A stretch of DNA of 64,000 bases from Marasmius tenuissimus (taxonomy: Eukaryota; Basidiomycota; Agaricomycetes; Agaricales; Marasmiaceae). Positions 11,220 to 23,296 of this stretch are shown here, piece by piece (the first letter of the stretch is position 1; each line of letters begins with the position of its first letter). The notes under the pieces were generated by a model. It worked only from the letters and a program-made list of their open reading frames with translations. It made no database searches and was not told where the DNA came from. The DNA lies in NCBI GenBank assembly GCA_029532415.1, contig JAQOTA010000047.1, forward strand, positions 1,364,001-1,428,000, in the 5' to 3' direction. A program made the position numbers and the translations under genes.

Positions 11220-12991
11220 TCATAAGTCGTCAAAGTCAGATGGTAGTAAATCGGCCCCCCTGCCACGGTGAACAATCTGGAGAGCAGCGATATCATCCTT
11301 CAAGTCGTCCCTCTCGTTTCGACTGACGTGTATCTGTTGTCTGTACTCCTGCTCTGCTAGAACCCACGTCGCTGGATAGCCAAATCCCATCTCCCGATCA
11401 GGCTCTCCAAAATACAGAGACATTTTTTCCAGCTGATTTCCCTGGGAGACGGCTTGCCAAACCCCTGCCGCAAAGTCTCTATCAGGTTTCGTATAGACTT
11501 TGCGGTAGAATTCCCGGTCCGAAGCCTCCGTATCGCGACGCCCCTGGAAGTATCTGGAGTGTATCCCGAGGTCGTAATGTATGATCAAACCGCGGAGGTT
11601 GGGAAATGAGGTTATGATCCCATAAATCTGCGATTCGTTGCTCTCGGGGTCAATAGTCCGATTGAGGTCGATTTCCAGATTCTCTAGGTGAGGCGCGTCG
11701 GAACGAATGAGCTCCATGACATCTCGAGTGAGTGTAGGACGTGAACGTTCCAAGTTTTCAACCTGGTGGAGAGATAGTGAACGCAGAATTTTTCCGCAAT
11801 GGTGAAGGACAAGAGGGAGATCGATGTATCCGTGGTAGTTGACAATTGAGAGGGACTCAAGACAGGGAAGTGAGCTGAGGAAGTTCCCCAGACCCAATTT
11901 GAATCGCTCCTCTGATCCATCATTTGGGGGAAACCAGGCTACCCGGAGTGACAGATGCTTCAAACCACCAAAAATTCCATTGTCCGTGGCATATTCCATC
12001 GCTTCCGGATCGTAGAGGGCTCCCAAGTCCAGGGTCTCAACATTCCGGAGGTCAATAAATCCTTCCCACCTCTGAAGAAGACTGGAAAATAGGGTACCCC
12101 ACTTGATCCTCTTCACGCTGCCCTTCCTCAGTGGTTTTGCCACTCTGAATCTCTCCCTCTCCTTCTCTATCTCTGCCATCTCCTCATTGGTAAAGCCATA
12201 TATCACACAGCCTCCGGCAGCTCGACTGGTCAGACTAAACTTCTCCAGATTCGGTGATAACGCCAAGATTCGGTTGAAGGCTGCGCTGTTGAAATCCCTC
12301 AGGGGTCCCCCATGAACAAAGCGAGCCTCTATGCTCCGCAAGCAAGGCGAACGCGCCAAAGCCTCCTCATATGTATCCCCAGCCCTCGCATCGGAGCGGA
12401 GCCGGGTCCAATTCATAACATAGAGACCACAGGAAGGGTGTTTGTCTTCGAGGAGTTTGAGAAGGACGATGGGTACTCTTTCGGCACAGTCAAACACCAG
12501 TTTCCGCAGGTTGATGACGCGGGATAGGAATTCCATGAAAGATGACCATCTATCCTGGACAGCCTCTTCAGAGGGTGTGAACGGCGGCTCGTTGGAGTTT
12601 CTGCTCCATCTTGCATTCGGACTCTCCCCCGGCCATGTTACGGATCTTGAGCGAACGGTGATCATTCTAACTCCTTTCCAGACTGCGGACTCTGGAGGTA
12701 ACTCCAGAAGCGAGTCAACCTTTTGAAGGGTGCGTGTGGACGATTCCTCCCCTGAGTTAAGGTATCGGCGCTGGTCGAAGTCGAAGAACAGTTCTCTGTA
12801 TACGAAAGGCAAGGCAGCATCGGAAATGTATTTGCTGACCCGCAAGAGCGAGAAGATCGTGTGTCGTGAGGAATCATGTATCTGTAGTAGGAAGTTAGTA
12901 CAGGCTCAGCGAGTGATGAAGACCAGGAGTAGCTCACAGGTTCGAATATCTCTGCGAGGAGTTCGGCACTCAATTTGTCGATGGTCAACAT
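11220..12991 (-). CDS. F-box / leucine-rich-repeat-like protein, type A
   Basis: Two exons: 12991-12938 starts MLTIDKLSAELLAEIFEP, a short F-box-like motif, and exon 2 begins at 12881 after a 56-base GTGAGC..CAG intron. The spliced protein is about 559 residues. After the F-box comes a long region with irregular leucine-rich repeats (for example LESLSIVNYHGYIDLPL and LRSLSLHQVE). Such proteins are presumed substrate receptors of SCF ubiquitin ligases; the substrate is unknown. It is transcribed away from the type B F-box gene, with about 600 bases between them. A truncated copy lies at 31765-32502. The downstream end abuts the Plavaka element. Confidence 0.75.
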
Positions 12992-13590
12992 GAAGGTTAG
13001 ATGGGAAGAGGACCTCGCAGGGATACAGTTTATACTTGTCAGACATCAAGGCGATGCATAGATGATGCACAGCAGCTCCCAGCGTGGTATACTCCGAAAT
13101 TGGGGTAGACAAATACAATCATATCAGCCCGATTCGTTTCTCCCGCCTCCCGACTTATTTGAGTGGAACGGGATGTCAGATGGACAGTCTGCGACGCAAA
13201 AGACCTTCAAGAGTATTGTTCCACTATTGAAAAAGGCTTCGAGCCAGATGATTCGCAAATATAGGCAGATATCAAAAAAGCTGCAAGCCAAGCCTGGGAT
13301 CGACATCGAGGTGCGTGGTTGAAGCAAATGACCTCATTAGCGCCCGGGCCCACTCGCATTGAATCACTTTCTCACCAATACTCATCTTCATTCCAGACTC
13401 TGGGCATTAGCTCACACGTAGGACATACTTACCCGAGGAACTCGCAGATATAAAACAATATAGCACTACTGGGGGCAAAAGGTATATGATCAATCCTTTC
13501 TCAAATAAATTATGGACTTACTGTAGTGCCACGCACTTTTTTACTTGTTTTCCAATAGAGCCGTCCTCTAAGGCTAGAGATCACTTCGTG
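12992..13590. promoter_or_regulatory. Shared intergenic region of the divergent F-box pair
   Basis: About 600 bases between two divergent starts, so it should contain both promoters. No strong TATA box is visible; ATATAAAA occurs near 13448-13455 on the plus side. Short frames here are not convincing genes. Confidence 0.4.
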
Positions 13591-15036
13591 ATGTTCTACA
13601 GATGTCCACGATGTCAGCTTCAGATTGGAGGGGGCGTGAATGAAAACACATCATCTCAGGAATTGATGGCACTTTCCGCCTCGAATTTTCCCCCTTCCTC
13701 AGACGAGGAGCTCCGTGCTCAATCCGAATATAATACATCTTCTATGTCTCTCGACGAACTTGAATTGCAGATTCAGACGTTATCCGCCAGCCTAGCATCA
13801 CTCGAGAAAGCACGAGCACACATGGCCCAGAGGAAACGAAGTCTCTCTTCCATTCTGCACCCCATTCGTCGGCTTCCACCGGAAATCTTTGCAGAGATTT
13901 TTCGGATCCGAACCTTCGATGATGTGGATCTCGAGCGGAGGGACTTCCCTGGAAGCCTCGACACCCGGAAGGCACCATGGGTCCCAAGTCAGGTTTGTTG
14001 TACCTGGAGGCTTGTCGCAGTCTCCACGCTGGAGCTGTGGACACGAATCAACGTATCTTGGATTAGGGGAATGACTCTTTCGCGGTGTACGGCCTCAAGG
14101 CTGGAGTCGCTGTTGTCGCTCCAGTTGGAGCGTTCTCGAGATCAACCTTTATCAATCTCTTTCTTTGGCGGTGAAACCTCAGTAACATCGGACGGTCATA
14201 TCCAAGAGAGGTTCCTCTTGCTACTTTGCTCGCGGACGTCACAGTGGGAGAGCGCCCGTTTAGAAGGCGACCCGGAAGACCTACTACCCCTCTGTCGATT
14301 TCGGGGAGCTTTCGCTTCTTCGAAAAGCCTAGAGCTCGACTTCATGACCTCAGACGACTGGATGCGGGATCCGTTCAGATCATTTTGCGGTTTCGAAGAT
14401 TGCCCCTCCCTCACGCGATTCAGCTTGCGCGGTGATACTGCTATCATTGATGAAGCGAACGATTTGATACCCTGGGGCCAAATTACGCGTTACGAAGCAC
14501 GAAGAACCCAAGATTGGACCGCAGATCTCCACGATTACTTTTTCATTCTCCCGAAACTTCATGGAATGGAAGTGTGCACCTTGGACACTTATTTTCCGGA
14601 ATACAACGACTCGGTATTTTCATTGCATCCAAGCTGCAAACTTTGCTTCCTCCACACCCTCGTCCTCGGCAACGCATTTGGATTTGATTCTGGCTCAGCT
14701 ACCGGACTGGATGCGTTGTTTGACTGGCTAGTCTTACCCGCACTACGTGTCCTGCGCACTCCTTATGCGCCCAATTGTTCAGCGGAGCTGATCGGTTGTC
14801 TCGATCGATCACGATGTTCCCTTGAAGAGTTGGCCATCATTGTCAATAGAGATGTGTCCTACTATCAGGAATTTCCCGATGACTTGACGCATTTCTTAGC
14901 GGAGAGTGCGTTGCACAACGTACACGCCCTCGAAATCTGGGGGGCAGATTGGATTGGTTCGGAGGAGATCGAGAGAAGAATGTGGAACACTGTTTTCGGG
15001 ACGCTGACCCTGGGTGGAAATGAAGGCGGGGCCTAG
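13591..15036 (+). CDS. F-box-like protein, type B, ended early by an in-frame stop
   Basis: The start MFYRCPRCQ is chosen because the fragment at 34.9 kb begins the same way. An acidic Ser-rich N-terminus is followed by a coiled region (residues about 50-80) and an F-box-like segment, LHPIRRLPPEIFAEIFRIRT, then WVPSQVCCTWRLVAVST. Irregular leucine-rich sequence follows. The frame stops at TAG 15034-15036. The same frame then continues to 15327 with sequence that matches the C-terminus of the intact paralogue at 40.1-41.9 kb. This copy therefore lacks about 97 C-terminal residues unless the stop is read through. Presumed role: SCF substrate adaptor. Confidence 0.7.
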   Translation: MFYRCPRCQLQIGGGVNENTSSQELMALSASNFPPSSDEELRAQSEYNTSSMSLDELELQIQTLSASLASLEKARAHMAQRKRSLSSILHPIRRLPPEIFAEIFRIRTFDDVDLERRDFPGSLDTRKAPWVPSQVCCTWRLVAVSTLELWTRINVSWIRGMTLSRCTASRLESLLSLQLERSRDQPLSISFFGGETSVTSDGHIQERFLLLLCSRTSQWESARLEGDPEDLLPLCRFRGAFASSKSLELDFMTSDDWMRDPFRSFCGFEDCPSLTRFSLRGDTAIIDEANDLIPWGQITRYEARRTQDWTADLHDYFFILPKLHGMEVCTLDTYFPEYNDSVFSLHPSCKLCFLHTLVLGNAFGFDSGSATGLDALFDWLVLPALRVLRTPYAPNCSAELIGCLDRSRCSLEELAIIVNRDVSYYQEFPDDLTHFLAESALHNVHALEIWGADWIGSEEIERRMWNTVFGTLTLGGNEGGA

Positions 15037-15327
15037 GTTATGCCCGGGCTGCGACATTTGACAATCAACGGATACTTGGATAGCAAACCTGCACTGACGA
15101 TGCAGGATGTACTTGCCCTTTTGGCAATGGTTTCCTCTAGGGATTTCATCGGGCAGGATGTTTCGCCTCGCGGTGTCGCCCCGTTAGGGACACTCACATT
15201 CTGGAATTTCGGAGAGAACGTATTTCTTGTAGAGAGGAGTGGCATAAAAAAATTGCTGGAATCTTCCTCTGCCGGACTGGTGTGTAATTGGTACTGGGGG
15301 GACTTGGATTGGTACAGTGTCACTTAG
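15037..15327 (+). pseudogene. Detached C-terminus of the type B F-box gene
   Basis: In frame with the gene upstream after one TAG. It begins MPGLRHLTINGYLD and contains LTFWNFGENVF and NWYWGDLDW. The intact paralogue has LTLWNFGEND and NWHWGDLEW at the matching places. Not separately translated as far as can be judged. Confidence 0.65.
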
Positions 15328-15995
15328 GGCAGTCGCGACTAATCGTAGCAGCGGTGCGCCTACATTGATCAACAGGGCAATGGTCCAAGGCCAACCGGTC
15401 GCAGTAAGTTGAGAGCTGAACAACATCGTATTCATTCTAGGAATAGAGACATCGAACAACCATTATATACAGCATACTAGTACTTCAGTCTTATCATAGC
15501 AGCACACTATATCCAGAAAGAAAGCGAAAACTAACCCGAGCTCGTTCTCCGAAAAACTGGTGATCGATGAACAAAGCTAGTAATGGGCGAAAGCAATCTC
15601 GATAGCAAAACAACAATGAGCAAGACGAAGCACGACGGGAGGGAGACGAGAGACCATAGGACACAAAGCGTAACAGAAACAACATCTCAAAAGGAATATG
15701 AGGGAATAAGAAAATGTAAGTAACGGGAAAGAGCCCGCCGAAAATCGTAAGGGAACAAAAAAGACGTCGTGACATGACACAGTGAACAGTCATCATCATC
15801 GTTGTCGTCGTGAGCGTGAGCATCAGCATCAGGTTGCAAGCAACGTAAAGAGGTCGTAGAGAAGTCAGAACGTGAACCGTAACAAAAACACTGGGGGCAT
15901 AGGGCATAGGATGTGGGTAGAAAGGCCGTGCATCAAGCGCAGTCTTCCTGAGGTAGAAGCATAACCATTCGAGGAGGCGTCAAGCCGAAGAAGGT
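15328..15995. other. No gene seen
   Basis: Intergenic space between convergent genes. Open minus-strand frames here (15494-15907) are hydrophobic with no family resemblance, and probably lie in 3' untranslated sequence. Confidence 0.5.
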
Positions 15996-18900
15996 TCAAA
16001 CGCGCACAGTGGCAGGTCGTGCGGGGGTCGGCCTTCCTCGTGGACGAGGGCGACTCAGTCGAAGGGTTTCGCTGGGTCTAAAGAAAAATCAGCAGGTAGT
16101 AAAAGCCTTCATGAGGGCGTACTCACGTCATCATGGTACCAGAATTTTCTTTGAGATCAGAGGACGTCTTGCCAGTACTTCGTTTCGACCAACCCAAAGC
16201 AGTCCGCCTCGCAGCAGAGCCTACGCGAGGTCGCATCTTTGGTGGTCCGAATGCAACGTCAGGATCGATAGCCTCGAAAGACTTGTCGGCATTCTCCTTG
16301 GCAAGTGACTTCTTTGGTTTGAGAACCAGCGGCCGAGCACTTGCTTTGGAGACGTTGGAGTTGACGGCCTTCGGTTGCAGAGGAGAGTTGGCGAACTTGG
16401 TGGCGGCACGAATAGGGACAGGGGGCAACAGTTCTGGAGCGGGGGTAGGTACAATGACACCCTCGGGCGACATGGAGACCTTGATTGCCCTTGTCTGAGG
16501 ATACGGCGAGGCTCGCGATGAGATACGGCGACGACGTGTGCAGTGCTCCGAAGGAAGAGGTCCGTAATTCTGTACAGAGTCGGCGAGGAGCGCTCTCATC
16601 CCAGCAGGGTGGCGAGGCGGGTCGAAAGCTGAAGCAAATTGATTAAAAACAAGAATATGCAGAGCGAGAGTTGACGTACATTGCAGAGCGTAGAGCGAAA
16701 ACGGTGTGTCCGACCAGACTCGCTTGCTCTCAGTGACCGTATACTCAGCCTCATGTCTCAACTCGTTGTAGCGTCGCATAGCACTCAAGCGCGATTCGTC
16801 ATCCCAAAAGGAGGAGTCGACGGAGTGCACGGAGGCGGTATCAGGATCCACAATGTAAACCGGTTGGATAGCCGTGGGACTGCCCTTGGACATCGAGATA
16901 GAGTCTCCAGGTGATGACGAGGGGCTAGAAAATTCCTCCTCAATCGTTTCGTAGACTGAGGACCGAGACGCCCTCGCTTGGGAAATACGTCGACGATGTC
17001 CTTGTCCTCGAGCGCGTGTTCGTGTGCGAGTTCGAAGGGCGGCGGGATGTGATGTGTTGGCCAGGAGTCTGCTGAGCTGATTGAGATCGATGCTGGATTG
17101 AGAACCTTCGGAAGCAGACGATCCATCTGAAGCTGACAGTGGTGGAGTATCAGCACCACTCGAGATTGAAGTGCAAGTGCTCGAGCGAGAGCGAGAGGAG
17201 GGAGCAGGTCGAGAGAAGACCGGCATAGAACCAACTAGATATCTCTTGTAAGGACTAGTAGAACAGAGGATCGACAGTAGGGACTCACATGAGATTGAAA
17301 GGTCCTCTCCTTCAGCCATCAGGACACTCTCTTCCAAACTCTGCCTCTCCAGGATCCCTCTCTTAGCACGAATCATTCGCTCACCCCCAAACACGGAGGA
17401 GGATGTCGAGGCGATTGATGGTTGAGCCTTCACATGAGGAAGTTCTTTCTCGTTGAGCTTTGAAGCAACTGGTTGCTTTCTCTTCCCAACGCGTACACAT
17501 GGAGAGGCCTGGATCACAGAGCCAACTGAACAACGACGTACATGACCACCGCCAAGCATCTAGATCAAAGGAAAAGGTCAGATTACATTGATTGGACAGG
17601 TAGAGGGCACATACGCTGATCATGGTGTCATCCTCTTTCATAGGACTATGGATGCTCTGGAAGCTCATGGACGAGAGTGGACGGTAGTTCATGGGTGGCA
17701 AGAGCTGATTGGAAGTTGAGTCGTCATACCCAAAGACCGATTCAGAAGAAACGCTCGTCCTGTTGCCCGTCTTCTCGAACAACGAGTCCTCAGTGGCGGA
17801 AGCGGATTGTGGGTCGGCGTCCAAGATCGAGTCGTAGTCGTAAGAGGTCCTGTTTGCCATACGGTCCGCCATCGTGCTTTCCGGGGGTGACGCCGAGATA
17901 GATTCGAGAGGAGCACCGTAGTCTGGTCCATCGAACATCTTATCGCCAATACCAGGTCTGCCAAGTTGCATCGCGGAGGAGAAACGACTGTCAATGGAAT
18001 CAGCGGAGGCACCATGGCGATGACGCATCCAAGAGTGGCGAGCGCTGGCACCGTGCATCCCGAACGACGAATTGATACTGGCAGTCGACTCGTTCCTTCT
18101 GTGACCAGCATGGGCAAAGCTTCGGTTGTAGAGGCTGATTGGGGGGGCCTGTGACACCACGGACATGTTGGAATCCTGACGGCGATGACCACGAAGATTT
18201 GATGGGGCAGGGTTGAAGTAGAAGCTCGAGGCATCACTCTCAACACGTCGTCGTCGGTAAGAGTCATGGTGCATGAAGGAGAAGGTATCATCCACGCTCA
18301 TGGAGATGGAGGACAAATCCTCGGATGAGGGTCGCTCCTGCAAGCTGGGCAAACCATAATCGAAGGGATCAGCGACACCGTTGTTGAGAACATGGCCATA
18401 TGACGAGATCGATGCGAAACTGTATGTAGATTCCTGGCGGGAGTGGGCGTGCAACCTCGAGTTGTTGGCACTCGGAGGGTAGAAACCTGGACGGTGATCG
18501 TGGAACTCAAACCCACGCCTGACCTCCTCGAAAGAGTCGAAGCCGGTGAAGCTTATCCCTGACTCGTGACGCGAATGACGGTATTGAATGATGGGCTGGA
18601 CCCTGTTCCTCGTTCTGCGTCTGGTGCTCGAATCAGAGTTCACTCGTGGACGAGGAACAGCCTGACGGAGAGGAACTTCGGTAGCCTTCTCCATGATGGA
18701 CTTGAGTACAGAGTCGTCCACCTCCGAGGATGCAGTCGACAGGGCTCGAGCTCGTGAAGGAGGAGGGATGATATCCGAAAGTGTCAATGGTTCATCCTGT
18801 TCCTGTTCCTTCTCGATGGAGGGTTTGGGTACGACTCCTCCGAACTTGAACGAGCGGTTCAATTCACCGTCCGAAGCACGAGAGCGGGAGCTGGAGGTCG

Positions 18901-21900
18901 ACGTGGAGGTCTTGAGAGGCCTTGGAAGTTCCATACAGATGTCGGTCTCATGGGTGACCTCCTGGCTGGACAAACTATCTGAGCCTGGCAGGAGAGTCGG
19001 CTCCTTGTGATCAAGGAGTTGGGAAAGGGACAGTGACTTCAAATCAACAGAAGGTCCCTGGGTACTCGTGCAAGCTTGGACATCGGTCGACGAAACTGAG
19101 ACCTCCCTCTCTTCGTAACTCGTGGATACATCCTCGGGTACAGACTGCTTGCTGAACATAGAGGGGAGAGGAGGAAGAGGGGGAGCATCTGCATGGAGGA
19201 ATCCATTTCCGAAGTCACATCGGAGGTCGATCTTCGCGGGAGTCTTGAAGGCGTTCTCGAGTTGCTCTACAAAGCTTCGACGGTCCGAAGCACCAGACTC
19301 GTTGAGCTTGTTGAGTTCGCCTGTAAAGTCGAACGACTTCTTGGTGTGATCGGATTCCTCCTCCGAGGTTACGTCGTCGACGAGGTTCTCGTTCTCATCG
19401 AGAACATTGGCGTGGAAGACAGGGATGTCCATTTCTGGCTCACTCGCGGAACCAAGTTCGAGCTCGAAATGAGGAACCTCAGCAGGCGATTCCGCAGGGG
19501 GACTGGGAGGTGCCCTGAAGGAGAGAGTATCATCACGGTCAGATTGACTGGCCAAGATGTTCTGGAGCTCGTCGGGAATATCCGAGTCAGGGTCCGAGAC
19601 GTCGATGTCATCGACAATATAGGCTGAAACGTCGGAACCTCCCATCGTGCCCTTCATACCAAGCATACGTCTAGCGCCAGGAGCAAGCGGTCGGCTCGTT
19701 GTATAGTCTTCCTCGGGAATGCTTCCTTGACTCCCCATCTGCGAGGAGAGGAGAGAGGACCGGTTGCGAGCATGACCACGGGGCTTCAAAACCGTTGCGG
19801 TCGCATCAACGCCGTCCAAGGAGCCTATGGAAGAGTTGCCACCTCTAGACGATGACCTCGACCCAAAGGTGAGCGAAGACGGTGCACGAACCATAGGTGC
19901 GGTCGTGGGCTCGGGGAGGGCAGACGAAGGGGGTGGTCCAAGTGGCTTCATCGTGGCAAGAGCGGGCCTGGATTGGGCGGGGCGGAGCGCTCGCAACGGT
20001 GGCGGCGGGGTGGCCTCGATCATCACATTCGGAGGAGACATCGTGCGCTTGTGAGAAACCCTCTTCGGTTTGAGAGGTGCGACTTCCGGAGGAGCAAGCT
20101 TCGCGGGCGAGTCCTTGGGGAACATGGCATTGAGCGTGGGCCATGGAGCAATTTGTTGACCAAGGAGACCCGATGCTGATATCGTGGACGATTTGGCAGC
20201 AATGTTTGACCGCGTCTGAGCGTAAGGTCGCAATGAGCTGATGGAAGTAACGTCTTTCCTGAGGGTCTTCTTCTTGGTTGGACTGTCCTCGCATGGAAGT
20301 GCAGGAACGGGTTCTTCCTGACGGGGAGGCCGCCAGTGGAAGGACTCGGGCGTTCCGGGTGTGGTCCCAGGGGTGGCCTCCAAATCCAGATGGTTGATCA
20401 ATTGAGCCAACTCGTTGGTGGCGGCACTCAGGATCGACATGACACCTGTTCGAAGAGTTAAATGACGCGGCGAGAAAAGAATAGAAAGGCATACCATCGC
20501 CGTCGTCTTCGTGCATCGCGCGGGGCCTACTCTTCATCAGCAATTGCTCAGAGACTGGCCTAGGACGGACACGCTTGCTCGGCGTCCCAAGCGACCTTTC
20601 ATCATCTGTCCGACCGTGACCGTCAGAGGTGGCCTCCTCCAAGGTCAACAAGGGAAGGCGACCACTCGAAGCTCCACTCGAAACTGAACTTCGTCGTGCT
20701 GGTGATTCGGGAGCCTCATCGTTGCTATAGACCTCCGGGAAAACATCTGAGATAGGAGTACGCTTCCTTTCTTCGGACGCCCTCCGGCTTTCCCTGTCGA
20801 CCTTGCGCTTGGTCTTGTCCTGGAGGCCACGCCTGCTCTCCTTCTCCTTCCTCCGTTGCTCCTTCACGGTCTCCAAGCCTTCTTCGTCCCATTTGACACT
20901 GGCGGCTGAGCTACCTGAAGACTCTCTCGAGTTTGTAGAGGCAGTTGACAGAGGTCGCAGGGATGATCCTGAAGAAAGAATTGAGGTAGCCGTCGAACCG
21001 GAGCGACCTCGGCTCGCCAAAAGAATTGCACTGTCGACGGAAAGGCGGTTGTTGTCGATGGTGCCACTCGGTAGGTGTCCGTTGGCGCTGATAGAGGATG
21101 CCGTAGATCCGGATCGTACATTCGGCAACCTCATAGTCGACGGAAGGCCGAGCCCAAGAATGCTGCGTTTCTTCTTCCCGAGCGACTGCTTGCTCGCGGG
21201 GTTGGGACTGGCAGCCCCAATCTCGAAGCTACTGCCGGAGCTCCTGACAGGCTTGCCCTTCTCCTTCTCCTTGCCCTTCTTCTCCTTCTCACTCTTCTCC
21301 TTCTTCTTCTTCGTGCCCTTCTTCTTGCCATCATCCTTCTCCTTGTCCTGGTTCTCCACCTCCTTGGCATTGACGGTTGCCTCTCCGGGGCCGGAACCGT
21401 TCTTCAACTGGGCCCAGCTGCCAATTCGAGCCAGGGATCTCATAGATCGCATCGCACGCAAAGCAATGGAGTTCTGGTTCTGTCCTGCCGTATGTTCTGA
21501 AGGAACGGCGAGACCACCGTTCATCGTAGGGGGAGCAAGAAGACCTCCCAACGTGGGCGTGCCAGCACGTGAATAGGACTGTTGAGGAGGTAGATTCTCC
21601 GAGTCCATGTTGAGGAGAGGCGTGGAGGTGTTGCGGGAGTTGTAACCTGCAGGGATTGCGGAAGCAGTCGTAAGCAGCATGCCAGAATCGAGCGAGTTGA
21701 ATCGAGCTCGGGATTGAGTCTCCGATGGCGACTTGAAGGGTTCTGGGGCTGCAGGAAAGTTAGTACCCGAGGTTCCGAGACGGAAAGATCAATATCACGT
21801 ACTCTTCGAACGAGGAGGTTCAGGTCGGGATACTGCTTTCTCACGTATTGGAGCCTTCTCTTTCTCCTTCTCTTTTTCCCGTTCCTTCTCTTTCTCCTTC

Positions 21901-22472
21901 TCCTTCGAGTCCTTCCTTCCCCTTCCTATGGTCCACCACTTCTCCTTCCCTTCGTTCTTTACCTTGAGTGTGTTTGTTGTCGTCACCGGCGCTGGGGCCG
22001 ATGGTATATTCGTGACTTCTTCTAGAGCACCGTTTCCCCACCGCATGCCGTCCAAGGCAGCCCTAGACTTTTTCTTCTTCACCATGAGGATTTCGCCCAT
22101 TTCCGGATCATCCGTAGGGTCCACATAGATGTCAAAGCCACGACGAGCGCTGGAGGAGCCCCCAACGCGTCGAATGACATCCGAGAGGTCATCCCCCCGC
22201 TCCTTGCCCTTGTCCTTGTTGGACCCCAAGAGGCCCAACTTTGACTTCTTTGGGACAAGCTTTCGTCGAGGAGGCTCGTTCTCAGAGCGAGGAGAGAGAG
22301 GTGTGGCAATGGTACTAGCAGTCCATGAGGTGTTGACGGATGTATTGGCCTCTGAGGAGAGACCCGAGGCAGACGGGGTAGCAGCAACTAGGCGAATGCT
22401 GGGGACGTTGGCGTTGGCTTGGTAATTGGTGGGTGTTGCTGATGCGGTAGGATAGAGCGTTGTGCGCGTCAT
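15996..22472 (-). CDS. Very large Ser/Pro-rich protein of unknown function
   Basis: Seven exons join without frame breaks: 22472-21803, 21748-20495, 20445-17615, 17559-17289, 17234-16680, 16628-16127 and 16077-15996, about 2,050 residues. Composition is largely disordered: long Ser/Thr/Pro tracts, a Lys/Glu run (exons 1-2; KEKEKEKEREKEKEKEK), and many RRxS and RHxS patterns in exon 3 (HRRNES, RHSRHES) that look like basophilic kinase or 14-3-3 sites. The C-terminus ends in an Arg/Pro-rich tail. No catalytic domain is visible. Its size and intact splicing argue for a real gene under constraint. Proteins of this look often act as scaffolds in polarity or signalling, but that is inference; I assign no function. 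Confidence 0.75.
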
Positions 22473-23296
22473 ATCGTACAGAATTCGTTATAAATCAGAG
22501 CAGAGATAGAGTCGAAAATGTATGGACAGTGTCGTGAGACGTGAAATCGAGTACAATCGTGAACAAAAATGGGGGAAAACTTTTAGAAATTCGAGGAAAT
22601 TGGGTTCTTGACGCTTGTCGTATATCGTTGAGCACCTCGTGAGCGCGTTAATTGGATAGCTGGGTTTTACTTCCTTGGATGGATCCCTGCGAGAACGAGC
22701 CGGCGCGTTGAGATACGGGCCATAGCAAGCAAAATACAGTACGAACCTTGACCACGCGCACCTCCAGCCCCAGCTTCACAGTTCAGCAGGACTCTTGACT
22801 GCTGAAAACCTGAATTCGCTGGCTTTTCTTGAGGACGTCGTTGTGTAGGAGAACAAGGAGCATAGTCAACCGGAGAGGCGGTGTAATCAACAGTCGAACA
22901 TCACGTGATGGCGAACTACACGAGGCGTCATAGGCCAGGTTAGGGTTAGCCACAGGTCGGACTTTGCCGATCTAATTCGGCTCGGCCGCCGCGCGAGCTG
23001 TGGCTCAACGATATTGCTTGCGTCCTTCGTCCATCCTTCTGAATCTTCGCAAACTCTTTCGCATAGGTCGCTCTCATGAGTACAGTGGAGAGTTCCCCAA
23101 CGGCAATGTTTATTCACTCACGCCCTCGAATCAATTGAAACATTCAATCAGTTTTTATGTATACATTCATATGTCGTATTGAATGGAACACGCAACCAAC
23201 GCAACCGGCGTGCCTCAACGAACCTTGAGCCCAATCAAAGCATAAAGCAATCATAAAACTTCATAACTTCACATTAACCCAAACAGTCACGTCCAA
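22473..23296. other. Intergenic, promoter side of the large gene
   Basis: No gene is supported. It contains the upstream region of the minus-strand gene ending at 22472 and the 3' side of the F-box gene at 23297. Confidence 0.5.

Noticed and set aside
15494..15907. Hydrophobic minus-strand frame as a membrane protein gene
   Set aside because: No start context or introns, composition driven by T/C-rich sequence, and it sits between convergent genes.
20803..21576. Long plus-strand frame of 257 residues with a hydrophobic Leu/Phe tract
   Set aside because: It is antisense to the Lys/Glu-rich exon of the large gene at 15996-22472; the hydrophobic run is just the complement of AAG/GAG codons.
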